This document shows positions 14,533 through 22,332 of a stretch of DNA of 28,506 nt, piece by piece (the first letter of the stretch is position 1; every line of letters begins with the position of its first letter). The stretch is from Lachnospiraceae bacterium (GTDB lineage Bacteria; Bacillota; Clostridia; Lachnospirales; Lachnospiraceae): assembly GCA_900766575.1 (NCBI GenBank), contig CAAFVW010000130.1, positions 1-28,506 on the forward strand, given 5' to 3'. Made by a program: the position numbers and the translations under genes. Below the pieces are notes generated by a model. It saw nothing but the letters and a program-made list of their open reading frames with translations, searched no databases and was not told the DNA's origin.

Positions 14533-15375
14533 ATGTATCAGGAGAATGTAACTGCGCTGAAAAAGGACGCCCCCATCGGGGTATTTGATTCCGGCATCGG
14601 CGGACTGACCGTGGCCAGGGAGATCATGCGGCAGATTCCCAATGAGAAGATCATATATTTCGGAGACACGGCGAGAATGCCTTACGGCAGCAAGTCGAAG
14701 GAGACCGTGACCCGTTTTTCCAAACAGATTGTCAGATTCCTGGAGACTTTTCAGGTGAAGACCATCGTGGTGGCTTGTAATACCGCCAGTGCGTATGCAC
14801 TGGACGAACTGGAAAAAGAGATCGATATTCCGATCATCGGTGTGGTGAAGCCTGGCGCCAAGACCGCAGCGGAAGTTACGAGAAACGGACGCATCGGTGT
14901 CATCGCAACAGAGGCTACCATCGGCAGCCAGATGTATAACAAATACATAAAAGAACTGAACAAAGATGTCACCATCTATGGCAAGGCGTGTCCCCTGTTT
15001 GTTCCACTGGTGGAAGAGGGACTGTGGGAAGATCCCGTGACGGATGAGATCGCAAAACGGTATCTGACAGAGTTGATCGATATCGACATTGATACTCTGA
15101 TCCTGGGATGCACGCATTATCCGCTGATCCGCTCTACGGTAGGACGAATCATGGGAGATCAGGTGGCATTGGTGAATCCGGCCTACGAGACTGCCAGAGA
15201 GCTGAAAGAGCTACTGCAGCATTATGATATTCTCAACGAGGAGGAACCTCATCTGGGAGAGAATAAGTACCAGTTCTATGTCAGTGACGGTGCGGAGAAA
15301 TTCAAGAGATTTGCTAATTCCATTATTAAATACGGCATCTTATCGGCCAAGACGATTAAAATCGATGAGTACTAA
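14533..15375 (+). CDS. murI: Glutamate racemase
   Basis: This 280-residue enzyme makes D-glutamate for peptidoglycan from L-glutamate without a cofactor. The two catalytic cysteines are C82 in VVACNTASAYAL and C193 in LILGCTHYPLI. PIGVFDSGIGGLTVARE and FGDTARMPYGSKS are the other family motifs. AAAGGAGA lies ahead of the ATG. It is followed 14 bp later by a DUF1934 gene. Confidence 0.96.
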   Translation: MYQENVTALKKDAPIGVFDSGIGGLTVAREIMRQIPNEKIIYFGDTARMPYGSKSKETVTRFSKQIVRFLETFQVKTIVVACNTASAYALDELEKEIDIPIIGVVKPGAKTAAEVTRNGRIGVIATEATIGSQMYNKYIKELNKDVTIYGKACPLFVPLVEEGLWEDPVTDEIAKRYLTELIDIDIDTLILGCTHYPLIRSTVGRIMGDQVALVNPAYETARELKELLQHYDILNEEEPHLGENKYQFYVSDGAEKFKRFANSIIKYGILSAKTIKIDEY

Positions 15376-15389
15376 AGGACAGAAGTAAA

Positions 15390-15848
15390 ATGAACCGGGA
15401 AGTAGAACTTAGATTGTCCGGGCTGCATACAAGCGCAGAAAATGCGGAGAACGGGCAGCAGCCAGGCAACAATAACATAGAGAACGACAGTGTGGAGACA
15501 GCACAGCCGGCACAATATTTTAAAAAAAATGACAGCCATTATGTCTTATACGAAGAGAAAATGGAAGGATTGGATGTTCCCTGCAAGAGCCGGATCAAAT
15601 TCCGGGACAAAATGCTGGAACTGACCAGACACGGTTCTGTGGAGATGCAGATGATCTTTGAGGAGAATAAAAGGCATGTGATTCCTTACAATACGCCATA
15701 CGGACAGCTGCTGTTAGGAATCGAGACCGGAAAAGTGTTGATAGAGGAGCAGGAAGACCAGATTCATGTAACCGTAGAATATAAACTGGATCATGAAGGT
15801 GAGCCCTTGAGCGAGAGCTGTATGAAGATTCATATTCGTGAGAAATAA
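15390..15848 (+). CDS. DUF1934 family (YwiB-like) beta-barrel protein
   Basis: This 152-residue cytoplasmic protein resembles DUF1934/YwiB, a small calycin-like barrel of unknown role. The family pattern is visible: VELRLSG at the start, YVLYEEKMEGLDVPCKSRIKF in the middle, RHGSVEMQMIFEENK, and a C-terminal strand VTVEYKL. A 30-residue polar insertion (about 14-44, rich in Asn, Gln and Glu) lies after the first strand. It is the last gene before a terminator. Confidence 0.82.
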   Translation: MNREVELRLSGLHTSAENAENGQQPGNNNIENDSVETAQPAQYFKKNDSHYVLYEEKMEGLDVPCKSRIKFRDKMLELTRHGSVEMQMIFEENKRHVIPYNTPYGQLLLGIETGKVLIEEQEDQIHVTVEYKLDHEGEPLSESCMKIHIREK

Positions 15849-15885
15849 AAATACCCGGGAGGATCTTGATCCTTCCGGGTATTTT
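15847..15885. terminator. Bidirectional intrinsic terminator
   Basis: AAAATACCCGG, then AGGATC, pairs with GATCCT, then CCGGGTATTTT, around a short TT loop. The stem has A- and T-rich outer arms on both sides, so it serves the DUF1934 gene (plus) and the convergent gene ending at 15900 (minus). Confidence 0.9.
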
Positions 15886-15899
15886 GCAATCTTATGAAA

Positions 15900-16376
15900 T
15901 TATTTTACAGGCTTTGCTCCGGCCTTTTCCTGTGCTGTGGCAACCAGGCGTTTGAAGAAGCCCTTCTTTTTCTCGGGAGCAGCTTCGGTCTTACCATGCA
16001 GTCCCTTCACATCCAGAACATAGATACCGCTGACAACGGCCTTGACTTCCTTTTTCACAGGAACGTTGTCGAAAATCTTCTCGTCGCAGATCAGGGATAC
16101 GATCTGGGGTCCGACCTTTGCCTTGATGATGGGAAGCTTGGAGCCACGCATCATCTTCGGTGTCTGGTCAATGACCATCTGCGGCAGCCCGGCCTCTTTC
16201 AGTTTCATGCGTTTCTTGTCAATGATCAGCATGGATACGGTCTGTTTGTTGGCATCCAACAGCTCTTGCTGTTCTGCCTGTTTTTTCTGTGCTTTCTTTC
16301 CTAAGAAATATAATACTGCAATGATGATAGCAAGTACTATCACGATAACTAATAATGTAATTGCAACCGGACTCAT
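15900..16376 (-). CDS. Single-pass membrane protein of unknown function
   Basis: This 158-residue protein starts at an ATG behind GGAGGGA. Residues 4-26 form one very hydrophobic helix (ITLLVIVIVLAIIIAVLYF). A basic, helical stretch follows (GKKAQKKQAEQQELLDANKQ), then a compact domain (about 47-125) with VSMLIIDKKRMKLKEAGLP and a charged tail rich in Lys. The N-terminal anchor followed by positive charge suggests the rest is cytoplasmic. I recognise no named family. Confidence 0.8.
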   Translation of the reverse strand: MSPVAITLLVIVIVLAIIIAVLYFLGKKAQKKQAEQQELLDANKQTVSMLIIDKKRMKLKEAGLPQMVIDQTPKMMRGSKLPIIKAKVGPQIVSLICDEKIFDNVPVKKEVKAVVSGIYVLDVKGLHGKTEAAPEKKKGFFKRLVATAQEKAGAKPVK

Positions 16377-16484
16377 TTTACAGTCCCTCCTTCAGTTAAT
16401 CGGAACAAATTCCAACGGAAATTTATTTCCAATGATATTGTAACATATATTTATCACTATGCGCAACTAGGCATTTTCGGTTTT

Positions 16485-16565
16485 AGGAGGAATGGTTATC
16501 TGGCGAAACCCATTGAAGCCAGCGCACTGATGGCGATATTGAGAGATATTTTATTGGAACAATAA
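16485..16565 (+). pseudogene. Remnant of a response-regulator receiver domain (C-terminal end only)
   Basis: An open frame ending at TAA 16563-16565 reads NGYLAKPIEASALMAILRD and then ILLEQ. The AKPIE motif is the conserved Lys-Pro and last helix of a receiver (REC) domain, as at the end of hybrid histidine kinases or response regulators. Everything upstream of the motif is missing, and there is no start codon or recognisable 5' part. It is one of three adjacent gene fragments. Confidence 0.6.
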
Positions 16566-16569
16566 GAAT

Positions 16570-16980
16570 TTGCACAATTTTAAGGTTTTGAGATTTTTTT
16601 GGGAAGGTAAGGAACGAAACTTTTCCGTAAAGGATGGCAAAAACTTCGGTGTTCCTTACGACAGCAATACTGTTATCGCCTGCTATCGTACCGATTATCT
16701 GGAGCAGGCAGGATATACCGTAGCAGACCTGACCGATATTACCTGGGATCAGTTCATTGAGATCGGTAAAGTAGTTAAGGAAAAGACCGGTATGCCGATG
16801 CTGACCAATGTACAGGGCGAGCCCGATTTGTTAAACATGATCCTACAGTCCGCAGGAATCTCCGTATTTGATGAAAACGGTAAGATTGATCTGGTAGACA
16901 ACGAAGGCTTGAAGGAAGCTATGAATCCTCCTGTTAGCTATGATGGTACCCTTTGCGGCAACGTTAATCCCCCTGTTTAA
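16570..16980 (+). pseudogene. Truncated sugar ABC transporter substrate-binding protein
   Basis: From about 16627 the frame gives a clear middle part of a family 1 extracellular sugar-binding protein (FGVPYDSNTVIACYRTDYLE, then DITWDQFIEIGKVVKEKTGM). The N-terminal signal peptide and first lobe, and everything after NEGLKEAM (16923), are gone. The last 18 codons are out-of-frame readthrough into the next fragment. There is no credible start. It is unlike the intact binding protein at 19155, so it is not a simple duplicate of it. Confidence 0.8.
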
Positions 16981-17356
16981 ATTATTTACCGGCCTGGGAC
17001 TGCAGAGTACCAGAACCTTCCCGCGGGAGATCATAGAAGCAGCCAGGATTGACGGGCTCAGTGAAATCAAAATTTTTGCAAAGTTATATTTCCCTACCAT
17101 GAAATCCACCTATGCGGCAGCTATGACGGTCACGTTCATGAATGCATGGAACAACTATCTCTGGCCAAAGGTCATCATGATGTCTGCGGATTCCCAGACC
17201 ATGCCGATGATGGTGGCGAATCTGTCCGCAGGATACAGTATTGACTATGGTGTACTGATGTTGGGCGTGCTGATCTGCTCGCTGCCTACCGGAATCCTGT
17301 TCCTGATCCTGCAGAGAAGCTTTACCAATGGTATTCTGGGCGCAGTAAAGGGCTGA
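16940..17356 (+). pseudogene. Truncated and internally deleted MalG-type ABC permease
   Basis: The frame gives the C-terminal half of a sugar ABC permease: MMVPFAATLIPLFKLFTGLG, then the cytoplasmic EAA loop (EIIEAARIDGLSEIKIF), FMNAWNNYLWP and the usual end GILGAVKG. The N-terminal helices are missing. Between GLQST and RTFPREIIEAA about 25-30 residues normally found in the family are absent, an in-frame deletion that removes a membrane segment. It overlaps the previous fragment, so at least two deletions shaped the locus. Not expected to work. Confidence 0.75.
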
Positions 17357-17406
17357 TCCTGGCACATAATAATTTCATAAAAAGCAGAATAAAACACAGA
17401 AAAGAG

Positions 17407-17439
17407 AGAATGTTACCAGTTGACATTCTTACTTTTTTT
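17407..17439 (+). terminator. Intrinsic terminator after the permease remnant
   Basis: AGAATGT (17407-17413) pairs with ACATTCT (17423-17429) around a 9-nt loop, and a run of seven T follows (17433-17439). It ends the decayed locus and insulates the next promoter. Confidence 0.7.
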
Positions 17440-17461
17440 CTTACATACTTTTTTTACTCCA

Positions 17462-17503
17462 ATATGTCAACCGATTGACATATAAACGGCAGCAGTATAT
17501 AAT
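17462..17503 (+). promoter_or_regulatory. Sigma-A promoter with overlapping LacI-type operator
   Basis: TTGACA (17475-17480) and TATAAT (17498-17503) are both perfect and 17 bp apart. A perfect 9-bp inverted repeat around CCGA (17462-17483, core TGTCAACCGATTGACA) covers the -35. This is a LacI-family operator layout. Its right half AACCGATTGACATA recurs in the two sites at 19051 and 19101. It drives the metallophosphoesterase gene at 17530. Confidence 0.8.
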
Positions 17504-17529
17504 GGGGGAAAAAGAAAGGGGTGCAAAGA

Positions 17530-18300
17530 ATGAAAATACTTGTAATTTCAGATGTTCACGCCAATATAGCGGCGCTGAATACAATTTTACAGCAAGAGCC
17601 AGATTATGATCTTCTGTGCTGTGCCGGGGATTATACGGATTACGGGATCTATCCCGTGGAAGTGATAGAGCGTTTTCGTAATCTGAAAAACACAGTGCTT
17701 GTGTATGGAAATCACGATCTCCATGTCTTAAATACCTACAAGAGCAACGAATGGAAAAATGTGGAAGACGGAAAATATAAGTGGGTACATTATAATTGTG
17801 AGAGATTGCGGGAAACCGAGATCGCATGGTTGGAAAAACTGCCGGAAACAGGGTATTTTGAGGCAGACGGATGGAAATACGGTATTGCGCATCAATATGA
17901 TGACGGCTATGGCGTCATCGAAAGCCGCCATGCTTTTGAAAAGTATTGGAGTAACCACTACGGAGAAGGAAAAGGCGGGAAAAGAAGGCTGATATTCGGG
18001 CATACACATAGGCAGTGTGTCCATATCCTGGGAGAGGGAATGGAATGGATGAATCCAGGAAGCGCGTCTTACCGCAGACCGGATGATCCGGATAAAACAG
18101 CACATTACGCGACGATCGTGAATGGTGAGATTTGTCTGAAACAGATTGCATATGACAGAGAACCACAGCTTGCCGCAGCCAGGGAATTTTTGAAAACAGA
18201 TAAGATGATGAGAACAGAGATTCAGGATTTTCTTTTCTTTTTCGGCAATGCGAAAACGTCCAGAGATCCGCTGCCGGATCGCGGCCATGCGGTAAAATAA
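17530..18300 (+). CDS. Calcineurin-like metallophosphoesterase
   Basis: This 256-residue cytoplasmic dinuclear-metal phosphoesterase has all the family motifs: SDVHAN (D8, H10), GDYTDYG (D34), GNHD (N61, H62), a mid-chain AHQYD and GHTHRQ, then NPGSASYRR, which is typical of the YfcE/YmdB-like phosphodiesterase branch. The ATG at 17530 has AGGGG 8 nt upstream; a GTG 9 bp earlier is less likely. It leads the regulon, right behind a LacI-operator promoter, 58 bp ahead of another phosphatase. By context it probably removes phosphate from, or opens a phosphodiester in, the imported substrate. The substrate is unknown. Confidence 0.9.
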   Translation: MKILVISDVHANIAALNTILQQEPDYDLLCCAGDYTDYGIYPVEVIERFRNLKNTVLVYGNHDLHVLNTYKSNEWKNVEDGKYKWVHYNCERLRETEIAWLEKLPETGYFEADGWKYGIAHQYDDGYGVIESRHAFEKYWSNHYGEGKGGKRRLIFGHTHRQCVHILGEGMEWMNPGSASYRRPDDPDKTAHYATIVNGEICLKQIAYDREPQLAAAREFLKTDKMMRTEIQDFLFFFGNAKTSRDPLPDRGHAVK

Positions 18301-18358
18301 CAGAGATTATAGCGATGAAACAACAAAATCAATCGTATGACAAAAAGAGGATACAGGG

Positions 18359-19054
18359 ATGAATTGCAGAAGATACCGATTGGATCAGGTGGCAAATTTC
18401 AGAGATCTGGGAGGCTATGCCTGTGATGAGGGAGTGACAAAATACGGTGTGATCTTCCGGAGCACTGCGTTAAACAAGGCGACAAAACAGGATATGGAAC
18501 AAATTGAGCGGCTGGGTGTCCGCACGGTGATTGATCTGCGATTTCCCAGTGAAACCAGGGAGCTTCCGGACAGACTGGGAGAACAGATGGAATACATCAA
18601 CTGCTCCCTGATGGGAAGTACGCGTCTGGAGCAGCTGGATATCGTGAACAGCAGTGTAGTTGAGACCAAAACTCTGTACCGTATGTACCGGCTGATGCTT
18701 CGTAACGGGCAGAAGGAAATCAGAAAAGCATTGGAAGTGGTAGCGGATGCTGACGGGGCCGTTCTGTTCCACTGTGCGGCAGGAAAGGACCGTACCGGTA
18801 TTCTGGCAATGCTGATACTGTCATGTATGGGTGTGGACAGAGAGGATATACTGGTGGACTATCAATGCAGCAGCACTTATATTACAAAGTTTACCACAGA
18901 TATTTCCGGTTCCAATATTTATAACATGAAGAAAGTGCTGGAGTGGATTGACAAGAACTGGGGAGGTGTTCCCGAATATCTACAGCATATTGGGGCGCAA
19001 AGTGAAACTATACAAAAAATCAGATCCAAATTTGTTGATAATTTATATGTGTAA
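18359..19054 (+). CDS. Tyrosine/serine-type protein or phosphoinositide-like phosphatase
   Basis: This 231-residue phosphatase belongs to the Cys-based family typified by Listeria LipA and bacterial Y_phosphatase3 proteins. NFRDLGGY (13-20) is the family N-terminal motif, and the P-loop is HCAAGKDRTG with nucleophile C139 and R145. A Lys after the Gly in this loop (GKDRT) is typical of members that act on phosphoinositides or small phosphorylated molecules as well as proteins. There is no signal peptide, so it acts inside the cell. It follows the metallophosphoesterase, and its stop codon lies inside the next operator. Confidence 0.88.
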   Translation: MNCRRYRLDQVANFRDLGGYACDEGVTKYGVIFRSTALNKATKQDMEQIERLGVRTVIDLRFPSETRELPDRLGEQMEYINCSLMGSTRLEQLDIVNSSVVETKTLYRMYRLMLRNGQKEIRKALEVVADADGAVLFHCAAGKDRTGILAMLILSCMGVDREDILVDYQCSSTYITKFTTDISGSNIYNMKKVLEWIDKNWGGVPEYLQHIGAQSETIQKIRSKFVDNLYV

Positions 19055-19087
19055 CCGGTTGATATATAAGAAAAATTAGTATATATT
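19051..19087 (+). promoter_or_regulatory. Promoter and operator 1 of the ABC transporter operon
   Basis: GTAACCGGTTGATATA (19051-19066) is a LacI-type site with the palindromic core AACCGGTT. It contains TTGATA (19059-19064) as a -35, followed 17 bp later by TATATT (19082-19087). The operator thus covers the -35 exactly as at 17462. The phosphatase stop codon lies inside it. Confidence 0.65.
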
Positions 19088-19100
19088 CTTAATTACAAAA

Positions 19101-19119
19101 TATGTAACCGGTTGACATA
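19101..19119 (+). promoter_or_regulatory. Operator 2 of the ABC transporter operon
   Basis: TATGTAACCGGTTGACATA repeats the core of operator 1 (15 of 16 bases identical over GTAACCGGTTGAYATA) exactly 53 bp downstream, about five helical turns. It lies in the 5' untranslated part of the transcript, so it could act as a roadblock or help DNA looping with operator 1. Confidence 0.65.
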
Positions 19120-19154
19120 CAAGAATAGAAATGTTTACGAGAGGAGAACGATAC

Positions 19155-20495
19155 ATGAAAAAGAGAATTTTAGCAGGACTGTTGAGCACAATGATGGTGA
19201 TGTCATTAGTTGCCTGTGGCAGTACAGGTTCCCAGGAAGAGACTACGGCAGGAACGACTTCCGAGAGCACAGGCGCAGCTGCTGCTGATGCGCAGGGCGG
19301 ATATGAAGGGAAAGAAGTAAAGGTCTGGATCAGCTCCGGAGCAGAGGATGATATCTATCGCGAAATGTTTGATAAGATCGAAGGCGACCTGAACATTACG
19401 ATCACCGATGAGTATTATTCCAAGGACGAGCTGGATAATAAGATGCAGACTTCTTCCATTGCAGGAGACATGCCGGATGCAGTTGTTGCGGATTATCTTC
19501 TGATTCCGAAATATTACGAAGCAGGTCTGGTAGCTAATCTGGATGACTATGTAAGTGATGAACTGATGAATGATTATCTTCCCAGCGTTGTAGATGAGTG
19601 TACCTACAATGACCACATCATTTCTGTGGCACAGTTCGACAGCGGCCTGGCATTCTGGGCGAACAAGTCCATGCTGGAGAGCGCAGGTGTCAGAATTCCT
19701 ACAGATTATAATGATGCATGGGATAAGGCTGAATTTGAAGATGCTTTGAAGAAATTAAAAGACAGCGGTGTGGAATGGCCTATTTATGTAAGACAGAATA
19801 AACCCTCTACAGAGTACTACACCTGGATGCCTTTTGTAGCAAGCTTTGGCGGCGATTACATGAATCGTGAGACCGGACTTTGCACCGGAACACTGGATAG
19901 CGATAACACTATCGCAGCATTCAACTTCCTGTCTCAGCTGTTTACCAACGGATATGCAGATGCTACCTGTGACTATGAGGACTCTTTCCAGAAGGGCGAG
20001 AATGCTCTGGCATTATACGGACATTCCAAGTATCAGGATTACAAGGCGGCTCTGGGTGATGATCTGACTCTGGTTCCCCTTCCTGATATGGGAAATGGTG
20101 TATATACCTGTTCCGGATCTACCGTTATGATCATGACAACCGGCGCACAGGAGTCCGGAAAAGATGATGCAGTATGGGCAATGTTGCAGGAAGCAACCAA
20201 TCCGGATTACATCAAGATGGTAGTGGATGTCAACGGTGCAGTTCCCGCAAGATCCAGCGTTATGGATGCTATTCCTGATTACACAGAGGGTGGAACCCTG
20301 TATCTGTACAGACAGCAGCTCGAAGGTGGAATTTCCTTCCTGCGTCCTTACACTCCGGCACACATGACCATCTATGATGCAATGGCCAGCGTGATCAGCA
20401 ACATTTACGCAGGTGCAGACCCAGCAACAGAGTTACATGATGCAGCTTCCAATGTTGATGAAATCATTACAGAGAACGGATGGAATTTTCAATAA
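19155..20495 (+). CDS. Sugar ABC transporter substrate-binding lipoprotein (family 1)
   Basis: This 446-residue extracellular binding protein starts at the ATG at 19155 behind GAGAGGAGA. The signal peptide ends at the lipobox LVAC (C21), followed by a Ser/Thr/Ala-rich linker. The mature part has the family 1 layout (VKVWISSGAEDD, MPDAVVADYLLIPKYYEAGL, SGLAFWANKSMLESAGV). Many aromatic residues near the expected cleft (YYTWMPFVASFGGDYMN) suggest a sugar ligand. A hairpin separates it from the two permease genes. No ATPase gene is present, so a shared MsmK-type ATPase elsewhere probably powers it. Confidence 0.93.
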   Translation: MKKRILAGLLSTMMVMSLVACGSTGSQEETTAGTTSESTGAAAADAQGGYEGKEVKVWISSGAEDDIYREMFDKIEGDLNITITDEYYSKDELDNKMQTSSIAGDMPDAVVADYLLIPKYYEAGLVANLDDYVSDELMNDYLPSVVDECTYNDHIISVAQFDSGLAFWANKSMLESAGVRIPTDYNDAWDKAEFEDALKKLKDSGVEWPIYVRQNKPSTEYYTWMPFVASFGGDYMNRETGLCTGTLDSDNTIAAFNFLSQLFTNGYADATCDYEDSFQKGENALALYGHSKYQDYKAALGDDLTLVPLPDMGNGVYTCSGSTVMIMTTGAQESGKDDAVWAMLQEATNPDYIKMVVDVNGAVPARSSVMDAIPDYTEGGTLYLYRQQLEGGISFLRPYTPAHMTIYDAMASVISNIYAGADPATELHDAASNVDEIITENGWNFQ

Positions 20496-20516
20496 CTTAG
20501 AATAAGACATACACAA

Positions 20517-20547
20517 GGAATGGGGCTGTCTCTGGCAGCCCCATTCC
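20517..20547 (+). other. Intercistronic stem-loop after the binding-protein gene
   Basis: GGAATGGGGCTG (20517-20528) pairs perfectly with CAGCCCCATTCC (20536-20547) around a 7-nt loop. It is followed by AAAAATAAG rather than a U-tract. Such hairpins between binding-protein and permease genes commonly stabilise the upstream message, giving more binding protein than permease. Confidence 0.8.
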
Positions 20548-20567
20548 AAAAATAAGAAGGAGTACCT

Positions 20568-21470
20568 ATGGCAAAAAGTTCTAAGAAAAAAAGCGGATTA
20601 CAGCATGGCGAGGCAAAGGCCGCAGTTCTTTTCTGCGCACCGGCAGTAGTGTTGGCACTGGTATTTATCATTTTACCGTTTGCAATGTCTGTAGTATATT
20701 CGTTTACCAATAAGCAGTTGATTCCTAAGGTAGGTATGGAGACCACCTTTACAGGATTAAAGAATTACATTGAGATTTTTACGAGTAAAGTAACTTTACT
20801 TTCCTTTAAAAATACATTTTTGTATGCATTGATCGTTGTACCTTCCGTATTGGTGATCGGAACCATACTGGCGGTTTTCGTCAACCAGAAGATCAAAGGG
20901 GTGCAGGTATTCCGTCTGATTTATTTCAGTCCACAGGTTGTAACAATGACGGTAGTAGCTGTAATCTGGGCATTTATTTTTTCCTCCAATTCCAGTGGCC
21001 TGTTAAACTCCCTGCTGGGAGTATTCGGGGTGGAACCCCAGAAATGGCTTCAGGATCAGCACCTGGCTCTTCCCTGCCTGGCGATTATGTATATCTGGCA
21101 GAATCTTGGTATGCAGATGCTTATTATTCTGAGTGGTCTGCAATACATATCCGAAGAGCTGTATGAGGCGGCTGAGATTGACGGATGTACTACCTTCCAG
21201 AAGTTCATTTATATTACTGTTCCCGGATTGAAAAATACACTGGTGTATGTCCTGGTATCCGTGATCATTAATTCTCTGAAAGTATTTACGCAGGTATATG
21301 TGCTCACCAACGGAGGTCCTTCCAACGCAACGACTACCGTAGTATTCCAGTTATACAAGGCAGGATTTGTAAACGGACAGGTAGGATACTCTTCGGCAAT
21401 CGCAGTAACCTTCTTTATGCTGGTAATGATCATTTCCATATTACAGAATAAGTTTGCAAAGGAGGATTAG
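20568..21470 (+). CDS. Sugar ABC transporter permease, MalF type
   Basis: This 300-residue integral membrane protein has six predicted helices. The first is around AVVLALVFIILPFAMSVVYSF. The cytoplasmic EAA loop that docks the ATPase reads YEAAEIDGCTTFQKFIYITV. LTNGGPSNATTTVVFQLYK is the usual MalF-type end region. GGAG precedes the ATG. It forms a heterodimer with the following permease, three bases downstream, to import the sugar delivered by the binding protein. Confidence 0.94.
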   Translation: MAKSSKKKSGLQHGEAKAAVLFCAPAVVLALVFIILPFAMSVVYSFTNKQLIPKVGMETTFTGLKNYIEIFTSKVTLLSFKNTFLYALIVVPSVLVIGTILAVFVNQKIKGVQVFRLIYFSPQVVTMTVVAVIWAFIFSSNSSGLLNSLLGVFGVEPQKWLQDQHLALPCLAIMYIWQNLGMQMLIILSGLQYISEELYEAAEIDGCTTFQKFIYITVPGLKNTLVYVLVSVIINSLKVFTQVYVLTNGGPSNATTTVVFQLYKAGFVNGQVGYSSAIAVTFFMLVMIISILQNKFAKED

Positions 21471-21473
21471 AGA

Positions 21474-22328
21474 ATGAGAACCGCAATGTCAAAAAGAAAA
21501 AAATTCCTGATGAAATTGTGTATGTATCTGGGATACATTATCATAGCGGCAATCTTTATCGGACCGATTGTATTCTTGTTTGTATCTTCGCTGAAACCGT
21601 ATGCACAGATAGAGTCGGATATGTCTAATATCAGAGCATTTATTCCTTACGGAGATTTGTCACTGGAAAACTATGTAAACGTGATTGTGAAAGCGGATTT
21701 CTTTAAGTTCTTTAAGAACTCCGTAGTAGTAACGGTCATCTTCGTATTACTGGCGACTACCATCAATGCCATGATAGGATATGCCCTGGGAATGCTTCGT
21801 TTCCGCGGCAAGTCGGTGATCGTTTCCACCATTGTGGCACTGAGCATTATTCCGACAGAGTCCATTATTATCAACCGTTTCATGACGGTCAATGCTCTGG
21901 GAATGCTGAACACTTATCTGGGTCTGGCAATTCCCAGTGTCGCTTATCCGATGTATATGTATCTGTATTATAACCATTTCAAAGGAATGCCGAAGGAATT
22001 GCAGGAGGCAGCCATTATTGATGGGGCCAGCTATTGGAAAATTTTCACCAGAATTATGATGCCTCTGTCCAAGCCTATCATAACCACCGTTGCAATCATG
22101 GCATTCATCCGTTCCTGGAGCGATCTGTTATGGCCGACACTGATTACAAGAGACGGTACTTACAGAACGTTACCGCTGGCATTAAAATCTCTGTTCTCGG
22201 ATACATATACAGACTGGGGACAGGTGTTTGCATTCTCCACACTGATGGTAATTCCTACCATGGTATTGTTCCTGGTATTCCAGAAGCAGTTTGTTGCCTC
22301 TGTAACATCCAGTGGAATTAAGGGGTGA
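21474..22328 (+). CDS. Sugar ABC transporter permease, MalG type
   Basis: This 284-residue inner-membrane partner of the preceding permease has predicted helices beginning at YLGYIIIAAIFIGPIVFLFV. The EAA loop is LQEAAIIDGASYWKIFTRI, followed by FIRSWSDLLWPTLI and a C-terminal SGIKG. AAAGGAGG is 8 nt before the ATG. It is intact, in contrast with the decayed MalG-type remnant at 16940, which belongs to a different transporter branch. Confidence 0.94.
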   Translation: MRTAMSKRKKFLMKLCMYLGYIIIAAIFIGPIVFLFVSSLKPYAQIESDMSNIRAFIPYGDLSLENYVNVIVKADFFKFFKNSVVVTVIFVLLATTINAMIGYALGMLRFRGKSVIVSTIVALSIIPTESIIINRFMTVNALGMLNTYLGLAIPSVAYPMYMYLYYNHFKGMPKELQEAAIIDGASYWKIFTRIMMPLSKPIITTVAIMAFIRSWSDLLWPTLITRDGTYRTLPLALKSLFSDTYTDWGQVFAFSTLMVIPTMVLFLVFQKQFVASVTSSGIKG

Positions 22329-22332
22329 TAAA

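Noticed and set aside
19112..19140. Second promoter using the TTGACA inside operator 2
   Set aside because: No -10 resembling TATAAT lies 16-18 bp downstream; the TTGACA is better explained as part of the operator.
20517..20547. Full intrinsic terminator between binding protein and permease
   Set aside because: The stem is strong but no U-tract follows, and the permease genes need readthrough; a stabilising stem-loop is more likely.
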